Shown here: positions 13,029-23,083 of the stretch, one piece after another
Position numbering within the stretch: position 1 is the stretch's first letter
Layout: each line of letters starts with the position of its first letter
Assembly: GCF_003369915.1 (NCBI RefSeq)
Contig: NC_046677.1
Coordinates: 29,654,913 to 29,718,912, forward strand
Direction: 5' to 3'
From: Drosophila miranda
Lineage: Eukaryota > Arthropoda > Insecta > Diptera > Drosophilidae
Length of the DNA stretch: 64,000 nt
Translations under genes and position numbers: made by a program
The notes under the pieces: model-generated
What the model was told of the DNA's origin: nothing
The model's database searches: none
Seen by the model: only the letters and a program-made list of their open reading frames with translations

Positions 13029-13808
13029 CTACCCGAACTCGAACTTTGAACAGGTGTCGTAGTGGGGCAGGCCGAAAAGCTGGGGCTCGAAGTCCGCCAT
13101 CGAGTCGAGCACCTGCGTGGCGCCACTCCGCTGCTCCGCCGGCACCCGGGGATCGGGGATCATCACCACCTGCATGCCGGCGGCGATGCCCGCCTGCAGG
13201 CCGTTGGGCGAGTCCTCGAAGACCAGACACTGGCCGGCGTCCGGCGCCGGGTGGAAGCGGGAGGCGGCCAGCAGGAAGATGTCCGGGTGGGGCTTGCCCC
13301 GGCCCGGCCGCAGCTCCGGGTCATCGCCACAGACCACGTGGTGCAGGGCGGGGAACAGGTCCCTGTGCGGCTGCGACTTGGTGTGGAAGGCGGCCTGCAC
13401 CGAGCTCGTGGCTATGGCCATGGGAATGCGGTGATCGTGGAGGTGCAGCATCAGGTCCTTGACCCCCGGCAGCAGCTGGACATTGTTGATGCGTCCGTAG
13501 ACCACGGAGTCGAATATCTTCAGGTACTCGACCGGCGTCAGCGGCAGCTGCAGCTCCTCGACCAGCTGCCGGGCGGACTGGAGGGCCGGCATGCCCATGT
13601 ACCGCAGCTTCATCTCGTACGTGTAGGTCTTGCCGAACGGCGCCACGATCTCGTTGATCACATCCGAGTACATGTTTTCGGTGTCTAAGAAGTGATGGAA
13701 TCGTATTGATGGAGTAAACGAAGGAATGTGCAGGGGCCTACCCAAGACGGTCCCATCGCTGTCGAAGATGATGTGCGTGACGGGCTTGTAGCAGGCCCTG
13801 GAAGCCAT
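13029..13808 (-). CDS. Pseudouridine-5'-phosphatase-like HAD enzyme (gene B, left copy)
   Basis: Two exons, 13742-13808 and 13029-13684, split by a 57-bp intron, giving 240 residues. Motif I is intact (IIFDSDGTVLD: nucleophile Asp16, acid/base Asp18), as are motif II (ATSS), motif III (GKPHPDIF) and motif IV (VFEDSPNG). This is the only HAD pair in the window with a full catalytic set, so it should dephosphorylate a small phosphoester such as pseudouridine 5'-phosphate; the substrate is inferred from the HDHD1/Gs1l family. The intron has no in-frame stop, but removal restores the family's VLDTENMY wording, so splicing is the better model. The start at 13808 follows MASRACYKP; the more upstream in-frame codons differ between the two arms. 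Confidence 0.85.
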   Translation of the reverse strand: MASRACYKPVTHIIFDSDGTVLGRPLHIPSFTPSIRFHHFLDTENMYSDVINEIVAPFGKTYTYEMKLRYMGMPALQSARQLVEELQLPLTPVEYLKIFDSVVYGRINNVQLLPGVKDLMLHLHDHRIPMAIATSSVQAAFHTKSQPHRDLFPALHHVVCGDDPELRPGRGKPHPDIFLLAASRFHPAPDAGQCLVFEDSPNGLQAGIAAGMQVVMIPDPRVPAEQRSGATQVLDSMADFEPQLFGLPHYDTCSKFEFG

Positions 13809-13903
13809 GGTTACCCCTTCTAGCACGCACCCTACGACTCTGCCCCTACAACATGCCGCCAAAGCTGGGATTTAATTTGAAAATTCAATTTTGAATGCTG
13901 GAG

Positions 13904-16900
13904 CAAGGACTACCCCGCTGATCAAAGCCTCTGCTCATGTCTCGAGGGTTTTAATTAAACAATTTAGACGTCGCCACGGATTCTTGGCAACTTTTCGGGA
14001 ATCTCCGCCCACTGCGGGGGGCACTGCAGGGGCTGCTGCAGATGTGGCAGAGTTCGGGTTCAGCTGTCATTTTGCTGGCGCCTCTTGGGGCAAGCTGCAT
14101 TTTTGTAGTATTTGACTAAGTCGAATGCATGCGGCGCACGCTTGCAGCGGGATGCCTCCTCCCTGCCTGCCTGCCTGCCTGCCTGCTTGCCTGCCGCATG
14201 TTGTTACAAAGTTGCGTAATTGATTAAGCAGCTGCCAGCCAGGCCACAAGACGCAAGTTGCGGCAACGCGTCGCCGAAACTTTGGCTTAGCCAATACGTG
14301 CCACCGAATGGGGGGGCGGCAACCAAAGTTTGTTGGCTTCAGGCGATGGGGTGGGGGTCAAAGGTGAATGCATTGCGATGCTTGATCTCGGGAGGGGGGC
14401 GGACCGTTTAGAGGAGCGTTGAAAGCTGCAATATTTTGGGTACTAGGAAGTGAAATGTTACGATGCCCTCAATGCCCACAAGAAAGTGCAACTTTGGCCA
14501 ATAAACCCCACTGCTGTCGAGGACCCCATTGTCCAGTCGTTCGAGTGCTGAAGTACTGAAGTGGAGCCCACTTTTATTACCTTTTATTGGCACTCTTCGG
14601 TGTCGCTGTCTGTGTCGCTGTCTCTGCAGTCGAAACCATTGACCGTAACGCATTAATGTCCTGTGGCCGCCAAAATCGAACCCTGCTCCAAAAGTTTTAC
14701 GTTCCGGCAATCGGTTTGTGGCTTGCCCGCTCGACTGGCTCCAACTGGCTAACTGGTTGGTTGAGCTTGCATATTTTATGGCCCAAAGTCCAAGTTTAAT
14801 TGGAACAATACCAATAAATGCCAAATGCAGAGAGCCAAAAAGTTTGATGTGCATTGACCGGGATTCGGATTCGGATTCGGATTCGGAGGAGCCCCAGCGA
14901 CCGCAAGGCTAACAACGGCTTTTGGCTGCAAGTTTGTGGTCTCACAGAGGGGGCAGGGGGTGGCGGGTAGCCAACGGCTGTCGTAGACAACGAGCAGAAA
15001 CCAGTTAACAATTCAATGAGCGCAATTACGGCGCACGGGGCGCACGGGGCGCCCTGAGGGGCACGTTGCCAGGACAGCGATTAGAGGACGCGTTCAAATT
15101 AAACGTTTACAACATATTGTTGTTGCCCAGCCGGCCGTTGGCCATTGCCCGTTGCCCGTTGTCCCCGTTGGGGAAATGGTTGGAAAAAAGCACCGTCTCT
15201 TGGCCATAAATGCTGGGCCGCCCAAAATGGTTGCCTGCATAATTTATGCGCACAATTCGTCGCTGCATTCGAATGATGCTCCACTCCTGGCTCCACTCCT
15301 GGCTACACTCCTGGTTGGGGGGGGGGGTGTCCGTCCGTTTAATTAAAAGGCATTTTATTGACTGAAAGACGGCGTGTGGGTTGCCAGCAAATTGATTTAG
15401 CTGATTTGGCATTTTCCATTCAATTCTGTCAATAGGAAATTAAAGGCGGTGGCAATCAAGTGAATCCTTAAAGTTTTCCTAGCCATAAAGAACTCCCTGG
15501 TGCGACCCTCTGGGCCACCGCAAAGGAATACCAAATTGAATAAATAGTATAATCTCCCAGAGAGTAACTCAATATCCTGCGGCCGACTCCTTTTGGCACT
15601 CAATAAATGTTATCCAAGGGCTCAAATGTCAGTCACATATTCCCTCAATCATCAGAAGGACTCCTCCTCCTCCCCCCTCTGGGGCCATTTCCCCAAGGGT
15701 CTCCTCTCCCGACTGCAACACGGTCCCCCCCGGAAAAGGGGCTGGAAAACATGGGCACAAAGTCCAATTTGTTTGTAATGGCATTACTTTGTTTGCGAAA
15801 CAAATTTTGTATGCATAGCGAGTCCTTGTCCGCGTCGTATCCTCGTTCTTGGGGCTTCTGGGGGGTCTTGGTGCCGTGCAACAAACGATGCAAGAACCCC
15901 ACTCGCAACTGCCGCGGGTGGCACACTACAAAAATACTAGTAGAAAAATGGCAAATAAAATATATGCATGTGTATATTTCTAAAATCGTTGTACCATAAA
16001 ATTTCCCCAATGGACGTGGCCGGGAGAGGAGTGGAGTGGAGCGGAGTCGAGTCTTCTCCGGTGCTGCCTTTTCGCTGTTTAATTTTACAATTGTCCTTTT
16101 TCTTTTCTATTCCTGACCAGGGAATCGGCGAGGAGGAGAGAGAGAGATCTGAGAGTGTGCCTGGGAATGGTTGTTCGGGGAATGTTCGGGGTTTATCTAT
16201 GCGCATCCGTTCCGTATGCGGTCTTCTGATTTATGCTTCTTTCTTTCTGTGGGCCAGCATTTGTTTTGTTTTCGGTAAACACAGGGAAAAAGCTGCGTGG
16301 AAAACCGCTTTTGGGGGTAGAAGCAGTCCAACTGGGTTTCCTTCCTTATTTGGTTAATGGAACTGTCATACGAATTAGATCGGAAGTGCGGGATAGGTGT
16401 GGCTTTAAGGATGGAATTTCCAATTTCTCTGGAGTCTACTATGCAATGTTTTAAGATTTGGTTAGAACCGGTTTCGGATTAGACTAAAGACTATCTATCA
16501 GTGTCTTTATCAATCCATCTATCTATCGAATCTATCGCTCTATCGTACTTTAATGAAGTCACTTATTTCGTGAGGCTTTTACACAGAGTACAAGTGCTTT
16601 GCTTTATTCGTTTAGCTGTTGCTTTGCTCCCACTGTATCTATTGTCAATCTATGTGTTCTTTAAAGAGGTTACTTGTTCCCTGAGTCTCTTAAGCATAGT
16701 CAGAACAATCCCAGCCCGATATTCCCTACGGAAAAGGCGTACCCAGGATTTCGCGATAGAGGACCAATTTTTTTCCATGCGTAATTTTTATGCGTAAGAT
16801 GATAATTATTTATATATTTAGGGATTGGGGGAAAAGGATTGGAAAAATGATATCAAATAAATTGAGAAAAAACTAATTATTTTTTAAATATTCAACAAAA

Positions 16901-17591
16901 ATTAAGGCAAAATTTTGTTTCTACTAATAAGCATACCCCCCCTTACTGGTTACGCCCTTGGATTAAAGCCAGTGCTTAAGTAAATCCCTTTAATTGTCCT
17001 CTACAGATGTATAAGACTTATAGTTTGTATACTTATACTATAGAGACATACATATACATATACTCCCACGCACGGCAGCAGCCTATGCAGCCGCTATCTC
17101 TCTTTCTCTCGTCTTCAGCTCGCGCCTAACGTTCGCTCTTTCGCTTTCGTTATCGCTCGCTCGATCTGTCGCGCTTTGGTTAAGCTTCGATTGCTTCGGC
17201 TTTGGCTTCGGCCCGTCAGCCCTCCGCTGGCGCTTAAGTATTGCATCGTCGTGAGAATCCGACACCGTCATCCGACGTTCGTCTTCCATCCGACACCACT
17301 GACGCATCGTTCTCTCTTTCGTTATCTCTTCCCCGAACCATTGCATCGACTAACCTAACAATCGTCGAATTTTACTACCATACATACATATATCTACACA
17401 GTATATACTGTAGCTCAACGAACCCCCATTAAGACCAAAATACAGCACTCGAATGTTAAATGTGAAAACATTATTCCGTGTATTAAAGACTTCTCAATAA
17501 AATAGAACTTCTCGCCACTTAGTCGTGGCTATTAAAGCATTTCCTGAACAAATCTTAAATCAGAATCGCAGATGTTTTCGTCCCGTTTCTT
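13904..17591. other. Gene-free stretch in the spacer
   Basis: Left part of the spacer between the inverted arms. I see CTGC repeats near 14162, a GGATTC run near 14861, several G and C runs, and a possible LTR fossil at about 17005-17520. No open frame has domain or splice support. Confidence 0.45.
17005..17520. mobile_element. Possible solo LTR fossil
   Basis: A block of unlike composition that starts TGTATAAGAC, carries dense CTCGC/CTCTTT motifs as in many Drosophila LTR promoters, and ends near an AATAAAA signal. No internal element sequence or second copy is seen here. The family is not recognised. Confidence 0.2.
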
Positions 17592-18398
17592 CTAGGCATC
17601 TGGTGGACACGAATGCTGTGGTATTTTTATCATTTTGCTCAGAATAATGCCAGATTTTCTGGCCAGGACCTGGGCCGTGTATATTATATCCGAGGCGGGC
17701 AGACGAATGCGGGTCTGGATGACGGCCCAATCTGAAAGGTAGAACCTTTGCCATAACTATGGCCATAGAAATTGCTATTATGGGACTTACGAAAGCTGAA
17801 AAGGTTGTTGGAATCGAAGCACATGTAGCGTATGGCAAAGTTGTCATAGTCCGTGTCCAGTACGTTGATCTGAATGCCTTCGGGAAAGGCTAGACGGAAG
17901 AATTCTGGCATTATTGGGGACTGCTTAAGGTTGGGGCTTTTCCTTACCAGTATTTGTGGTTATTAGATCGTATTTCCCGTGAGATGGGTCCACATTTCTA
18001 ATCTCCTCGACTTTGATCTTCAGTGTGTCGGTCCTGTGGAAGAGATTTTAGAGTAGTTTTTGGTTTGCTTTTCATTGGCTTACTTGGTGCTCAGCTCTGA
18101 ACGTTTAATCCAGAATTTGTCCTCTTCCTTCTTGAACTCCACCGTCTGGCATTTGGGCACACGTTTCGAGAAAGTCGGATACACGGAATACGTATACCAT
18201 TTGCCCAGAAAGCGATCCATGTCCAGGTCCCCCACAGCCGTTATATTCGAGGGACAAGGACCCTCAAGGGCGATCAAGGCCAGGGCGGGGGGTATGTAAA
18301 TGAGTACAATGATGGGAAAGCTGTTTAAAGATATTTTTAAGGCTATTTATAGGGAGCTCTATGGTGGATACTCACACGAAGAGCTGTGGCGTGATCAT
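17592..18398 (-). CDS. Secreted lipocalin (downstream of NLaz)
   Basis: Five exons join in phase to 199 residues: 18376-18398, 18084-18320, 17948-18033, 17791-17904 and 17592-17731. A hydrophobic signal segment (PIIVLIYIPPALA) leads to the lipocalin signature: GPCPSNI, then DMDRFLGKWYTYSVYP with the conserved Gly-x-Trp. DTDYDNFAIRYMC corresponds to the second structurally conserved region (TDY), and WAVIQTRIRLP resembles the third. The fold is a beta-barrel that carries small lipophilic ligands outside the cell. It lies 345 bp downstream of NLaz on the same strand and probably arose from it by tandem duplication. It may correspond to D. melanogaster CG31659, which I recall as a lipocalin beside NLaz; this is not certain. 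Confidence 0.85.
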
Positions 18399-18742
18399 GA
18401 TGCAGAGGTTGCTATCGGAATGAATTGGAATTAAAAGAAATGGAGGGTCTAGACTGAATGGATTAACCATGGATTGATCGGAAATAAAGGCTTTTTCATG
18501 GTCACAAACGTGGTACAGGGGCTATCCGCTTCAACACCCATCTAAAGCCTTCTACAGAGTCTTTTCCATAACCGAAACTATGTTTTTTATTCCATGCATT
18601 AACGAATAATATATCATACTACATTTGATAACATTTCTCTATCCATCTACGTATGTACAGGGTTCAAAATTTAGTAAATTTAGGAGCTCAGAAAGTTCAT
18701 AAAGATGTTGTAGAGACGCAAGTAGAAGCGTCGCAGCCATTC

Positions 18743-20457
18743 TCATGCCTTGTCGATGGCATTGGGCAGCACAGTGCCGACAAACTCATCGACGGCATCC
18801 TCTGTGAGATCCTCGACGCCGAAGTCCGTGCCGTTTGCAGCTAGTTTGGGGCACTTGCTCTGAATGGTGTCGATGAGGAAGGATTGGTTGATTTTATTGT
18901 CCTCCAAGATCTTTTTGGCCGACGCAATGGTCTCCGCCGAGGGCTCACGTTCGCGGGTTAAGATCCAAACGAGCTCTGAAAGTGGGATAGATAGATATTT
19001 GTAAAAGGTAGCGGGTGTGCACATGCCACTGGCATAATAATTTTCCAGTAGACTTCCTCGTGTACTCACTGATATTAGCCAGAGATGTCACGCTAGTGCA
19101 GCTGTAGACAACGGAGTACGACTCGTAGTCGGTGCCCAGAACCAGGTAGTTGGGTTTCGACGTTTGCTCTACAAATTTGGACACAAGCAATAGATATTCA
19201 GTAGATCAATGAGGAAGAGACATCACTTACGGCCGGGGAAAAAGGCCACAGCCAGCCGGGCGGGGCCTATGACCTTGGCTGTTCCGCTTATGTTCGAGGG
19301 GTTGCCAGTTCTGCATAGTTTACACATAATTAGACATGTTTAGGTGTAGATATTTCCCCCCCACTCACATTCGATTGATTCCCCCATTCACCACAGACAG
19401 CGTGGCATTGTCGATGATCTCGTAGTCGGCGTAGATGCACTTCTTGCCGATTTCGAATGCAAATGGATACTTGCTGTGCTCGTACCAGATCCCCAAGTAC
19501 CGCGTATAGTAGGAAGAGTATTAAGAGCTTTTCGACTGAAACTGTATTATATATTAATCTCTATAGGAATTGTTTTTATCACAACAGCTGGCGGCTTGCG
19601 GGTGTTTGTGTTTGTGTTTGTCAAGTGGTTTTAGGTATAAACTAATCAATATATTTGTTTATCTTATCTTTTTTTCAGGGGGTTCTTAAGGGGCCCTCAA
19701 AACTACTTTTTAATGAAATTTTAATTAATTTCTGTTTGTGTTTTTCTTCAACATTCCAAACCCATCACATCACTAGAAGAATATAGCACGTTCTCTGGCG
19801 GAATATACTATATACTATACTGTATTTTTTTTAGAATTTTCCTGGTCCCTTTCTTTGCCCTTGGGCGGAAAGTTTTACTATATTTTCTGTGGTCTTTGGA
19901 TGGAAATTTAATATAAAATGCAATAAAAGTGCAATGTTTACGTACTTTTGTTATCAGATTCTCTAAAAAACATAATCTTTAAGATTCATTCATCCAAGTT
20001 ATCCATTTCTTTGCTCTTTTCCATAGTCTTCCCCCCAAAATCCACCATCTACGAATCCTATCCCATCTTTTCCCGCCTCTCAGATCAGCTGTTCCCCTAA
20101 GAAAGCTTTTAGTCCCCCGCCTATCCCCAGAGCGATCTGCAAGGCTAATCATATTACAAAATACATTTTTCGCATCTCTTGCTTTAAATTGTATAGCACC
20201 TTTGATGACCTACAAATCAAACATAAAAGCAAAACAAAACACTCACCGAATCCACATCGAAAGTGTCCATTATTTTGACCTCCGGACACTGTCCGGGAAA
20301 GGGCACCTGCGAGTGAACCAGCCAAACTCCATTGCCGGCCAGCAGCCCCACAAGCAGCAAGAAATTCAAGCTGCAAGCGTGATTAAGCGGAATGTAAAGA
20401 GCCGTAAGAGCCGTAGGCAAACAATCAAGAGACTTACCCCGACCGATGATGAATCAT
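18743..20457 (-). CDS. NLaz: Neural Lazarillo-type lipocalin
   Basis: Six exons: 20438-20457, 20247-20370, 19369-19499, 19231-19310, 19070-19168 and 18743-18975, in phase to 228 residues. A signal peptide ends at VHSQ. QVPFPGQCPEVK opens the barrel, YLGIWYEHSKYPF carries the Gly-x-Trp, GTDYESYSVVYSC is the TDY region, and WILTREREPS the Arg-containing third region. The C-terminus VLPNAIDKA matches NLaz as I remember it. NLaz is an apolipoprotein D-like carrier acting in stress resistance and insulin/JNK-linked metabolism. One oddity: the base pair before TAC at 19499, where the acceptor AG should be, reads GG (..TACGCGG|TAC). All other junctions are canonical. The next in-frame AG would delete the YLGIWYE motif. 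Confidence 0.8.
19500..20246 (-). other. NLaz intron 2
   Basis: A 747-bp intron with a normal GTGAG donor at 20246 and the odd GG end at 19501-19500. It is mostly AT-rich, with pyrimidine tracts. I see no other feature in it. Confidence 0.55.
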
Positions 20458-21113
20458 TTTAGAGATTTGTAGATGTGCTGCTGGACTGTAAGCTGAGCGC
20501 CAAACGATTTCTGTTCTACTTCTGGCTTAGAACTGGGGCTCGACTGCAGCTGCAATACACCTTTATATGCCTTTACATGCGTGCGGGGCGAGCTTTTCGC
20601 TCTGGCCGGACGGAGCGAGGAGAGGAACGGAGAGCTTTTCCGATTGCGCCGACGCTGCCTGACAATGTAAACAAAAGTGAAATGCAGACGATCTGAATAG
20701 AGAGCGGCGTCTGTCCACATGTGTGTCTCGTTACACTCTCTGGGCGCCGTGGGCGGAATTGTGATTGCAATATTTACATCATTTAATGGCAAACTATATG
20801 GTACTTTTTGTGCGATTGTTCTCTATAGATAAGGGCTTCCGTGTAGCCACCGCGCAGCAGCTTGCATATCAATTGTGGGCGATCAACTGAAGTAGTTCAA
20901 TGTCCTGAAAATGGTAGATGGGTGATGCATGTGCACATATATGCACATATAGGTATGTCAGCTATGCATGATAGATACTATATATACACATATGTACTCA
21001 CATATATATCATTCTGTGCATATAAAATGCCAGTTTTTGTGCCTTTTTAAAAGTTTTTTTGTAAAATATGAAAGGTAGCTACTGGTGGATGGCTACTGTG
21101 GTGTTTCCCAGCC

Positions 21114-21114
<1 letters not shown>

Positions 21115-21162
<48 letters not shown>
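21115..21162. repeat. 48-base poly-C run
   Basis: An unbroken run of 48 C residues, the longest homopolymer in the window. Length in a run like this is often uncertain in an assembly. Confidence 0.9.
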
Positions 21163-21199
21163 ACCACCCTTATATGCGTCATCAAATTCCCAAAATCAT

Positions 21200-21620
21200 A
21201 GCCAGTGGTGCAGCCGGCGCAGCCCAATGCAAATCATCTCTCTTTTTCACTCTCTGCACTGCCCACTGTACATACAAGCATACATATACACCATTCAACC
21301 CATATGCTCGTATGCTTTTGCACGGCAGCGGCAGCGGCCGTTCTTTCGCCTCTCTATCGCGCCCTCTTCGTTCCTGCTGCAGTTCTCTCGCGCTCAATTT
21401 ATTTTTCGGGCTCGGCTTAGCTGCAGCTCCGAGCTGCTCTCACGCTCTCTTTCTATCGCTATCTCGCGCTCTCTTCTACGATTTGCAGCATAGGGCCGTC
21501 AGACTTGCAATTCGGCTTCAGCAGATCGTCCTCTTATATACTTTCGCAATCATATAACCATAAATTGTGCATTCTTATACTATATCGAAACCTCAGGGTC
21601 TTTTTCAACAAGGTCAGTCG
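21200..21620. mobile_element. Possible LTR-like fossil block
   Basis: A GC- and CTCGC-rich block followed by an AT-rich tail, similar in texture to the one near 17.1-17.5 kb. Ends are not defined and no family is recognised. Confidence 0.15.
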
Positions 21621-22162
21621 TTGAAATAGATGACCATAGATATTCTCTCGTGATCTGTGCAGAAGGTGGAGAGCACTTAAGCCTATAATGGTACACTTGC
21701 GGAACGAATCGCTACTTATCGCTGCTTCGAATAGGCGGATGGATTAGCCACTACTTTATTTACTCTATTTATTGTTGGCTAATTAATAACTATAAAATAT
21801 AGCTTTAGAATATTAAATATTATTGAAGATTCAAGGTCTTTCAGAAGATCTTCATGATCTGGGGGTGTTTTTTTCAATATAACTCGCGGATATGTGATTT
21901 ACTAGTACTAAAATCCTACTAATTTCGAATTACTCCCAATATTTACCAGCTCCATTGCTCATTTCAGCGTTTATTCTAAACGAAACAGAATTCAAATACA
22001 GACAAACTTCCATCTACATAGCGAATCTCAAGGGGATCATTTTATGGGAAATTCGAAGTATAGAATTAATTTTTGCCGAATATAGCATTGCAGTGTTCTG
22101 GAAATATTTTGTGTTATATTTTATCCATAAACATCTCAAATAAAGACCTGGAAATTCGTAAA

Positions 22163-23083
22163 TCACCATTTGAAAAGTTCACAGTTGAAGTGATTGGCAT
22201 GTATCATGTTCACGACTTCGATATCCTGCTTGATCAGGGCATTCTGAGCGGCCAAAACGAACTTTCCTGGTGGCCTACAATGTCTGGTCATTATCCAGGC
22301 GCCCACTTTCGAGTTTGGGACAATATTATATGGGATATATAAAGGTCTTATCACATGTACTCACGGTAATGCTGGTTCCTTCTGTGGCTGTTGCAGGTGA
22401 CCATGACCACATAGGAGTCATAGTCCAGGGCCAGGGGGTACATTGTAAAGCGATGCGGTCGAGTAGCTGCCAACAGAATGGGTAATCTGTAGTCTTTTGT
22501 ATAGATATCCGATTTGTGGACTTACGAATGGTTTTGTGGTGAGGCGGATTGTCATAGGCTGTACAGGGAAATTGTGGAGTATTTGTTATTATTTATTATT
22601 CCCCTGGTTAATATTTTTTAAACACTCACAGCTATTGCGTCGCTTGACTTCGATGCCGCCGGTGTTTTCATGGTATCTTATAACACTCGAACGGGTCATT
22701 ACTTGTTTATCGTGACTTGGAAATGTAATGTTTATATAAAGAACCATTTATGGATCATGTGTTGGCTTACTCGTTATCCAGCAGTAGCTCGAATTCATAG
22801 AAACGACCCTTGTGGCTTTGGTAGAGAAAGTGCTGGCACTCCAGCATGGGTTCATCGTCGAATGGATAGAAGGATTGCACATACCAAACGCCCAGGAACT
22901 TGTGGAACAAAGAGACTCGTCTCAACGTTAAGGAGAACCAAAGGACCCTCTTACCTTTTGGAGATCGAAGTTTTTGACGGGACTCAGGCGAGGACACTGT
23001 CCTGGGTACAGTTCCAGGCCTTTCGCACTCTCCCAAAGATATAAGAGGAAAATTAATACTATAATTCTTCTTTTCAGATTCAT
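22163..23083 (-). CDS. Third secreted lipocalin of the cluster
   Basis: Six exons, all with canonical ends, join in phase to 193 residues: 22955-23083, 22771-22898, 22630-22676, 22526-22558, 22365-22466 and 22163-22305. The signal peptide MNLKRRIIVLIFLLYLWESA precedes YPGQCPRLSPVKNFD and FLGVWYVQSFYPFD (Gly-x-Trp kept). LALDYDSYVVMVTC is the TDY-equivalent region, and LGAWIMTRHCRPP replaces the usual WILTR block. Exon order and intron phases follow the neighbouring lipocalins. It probably binds a hydrophobic ligand outside the cell; no ligand can be named. It lies 1.7 kb upstream of NLaz on the same strand. I do not recognise a named orthologue. Confidence 0.8.

Larger units (their letters stand above)
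10965..13903. repeat. Left arm of a ~2.9-kb inverted repeat
   Basis: The reverse complement of this arm matches 31483-34400 with only scattered substitutions and small length changes. The clearest length change is a GA run, long here at about 11491-11534 and shorter on the right. The arm carries two complete HAD genes, the promoter and 5' exon of the small unknown gene, and an unassigned stretch. The inner edge is sharp at 13903. The outer edge falls inside the coding sequence of the small gene. Confidence 0.9.
20458..22162. other. NLaz upstream region and intergenic sequence
   Basis: Contains the presumed NLaz promoter, short TATA/TGCACATATA-type repeats at about 20920-21020, a 48-base C run and a possible LTR-like block. 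No gene seen. Confidence 0.45.
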
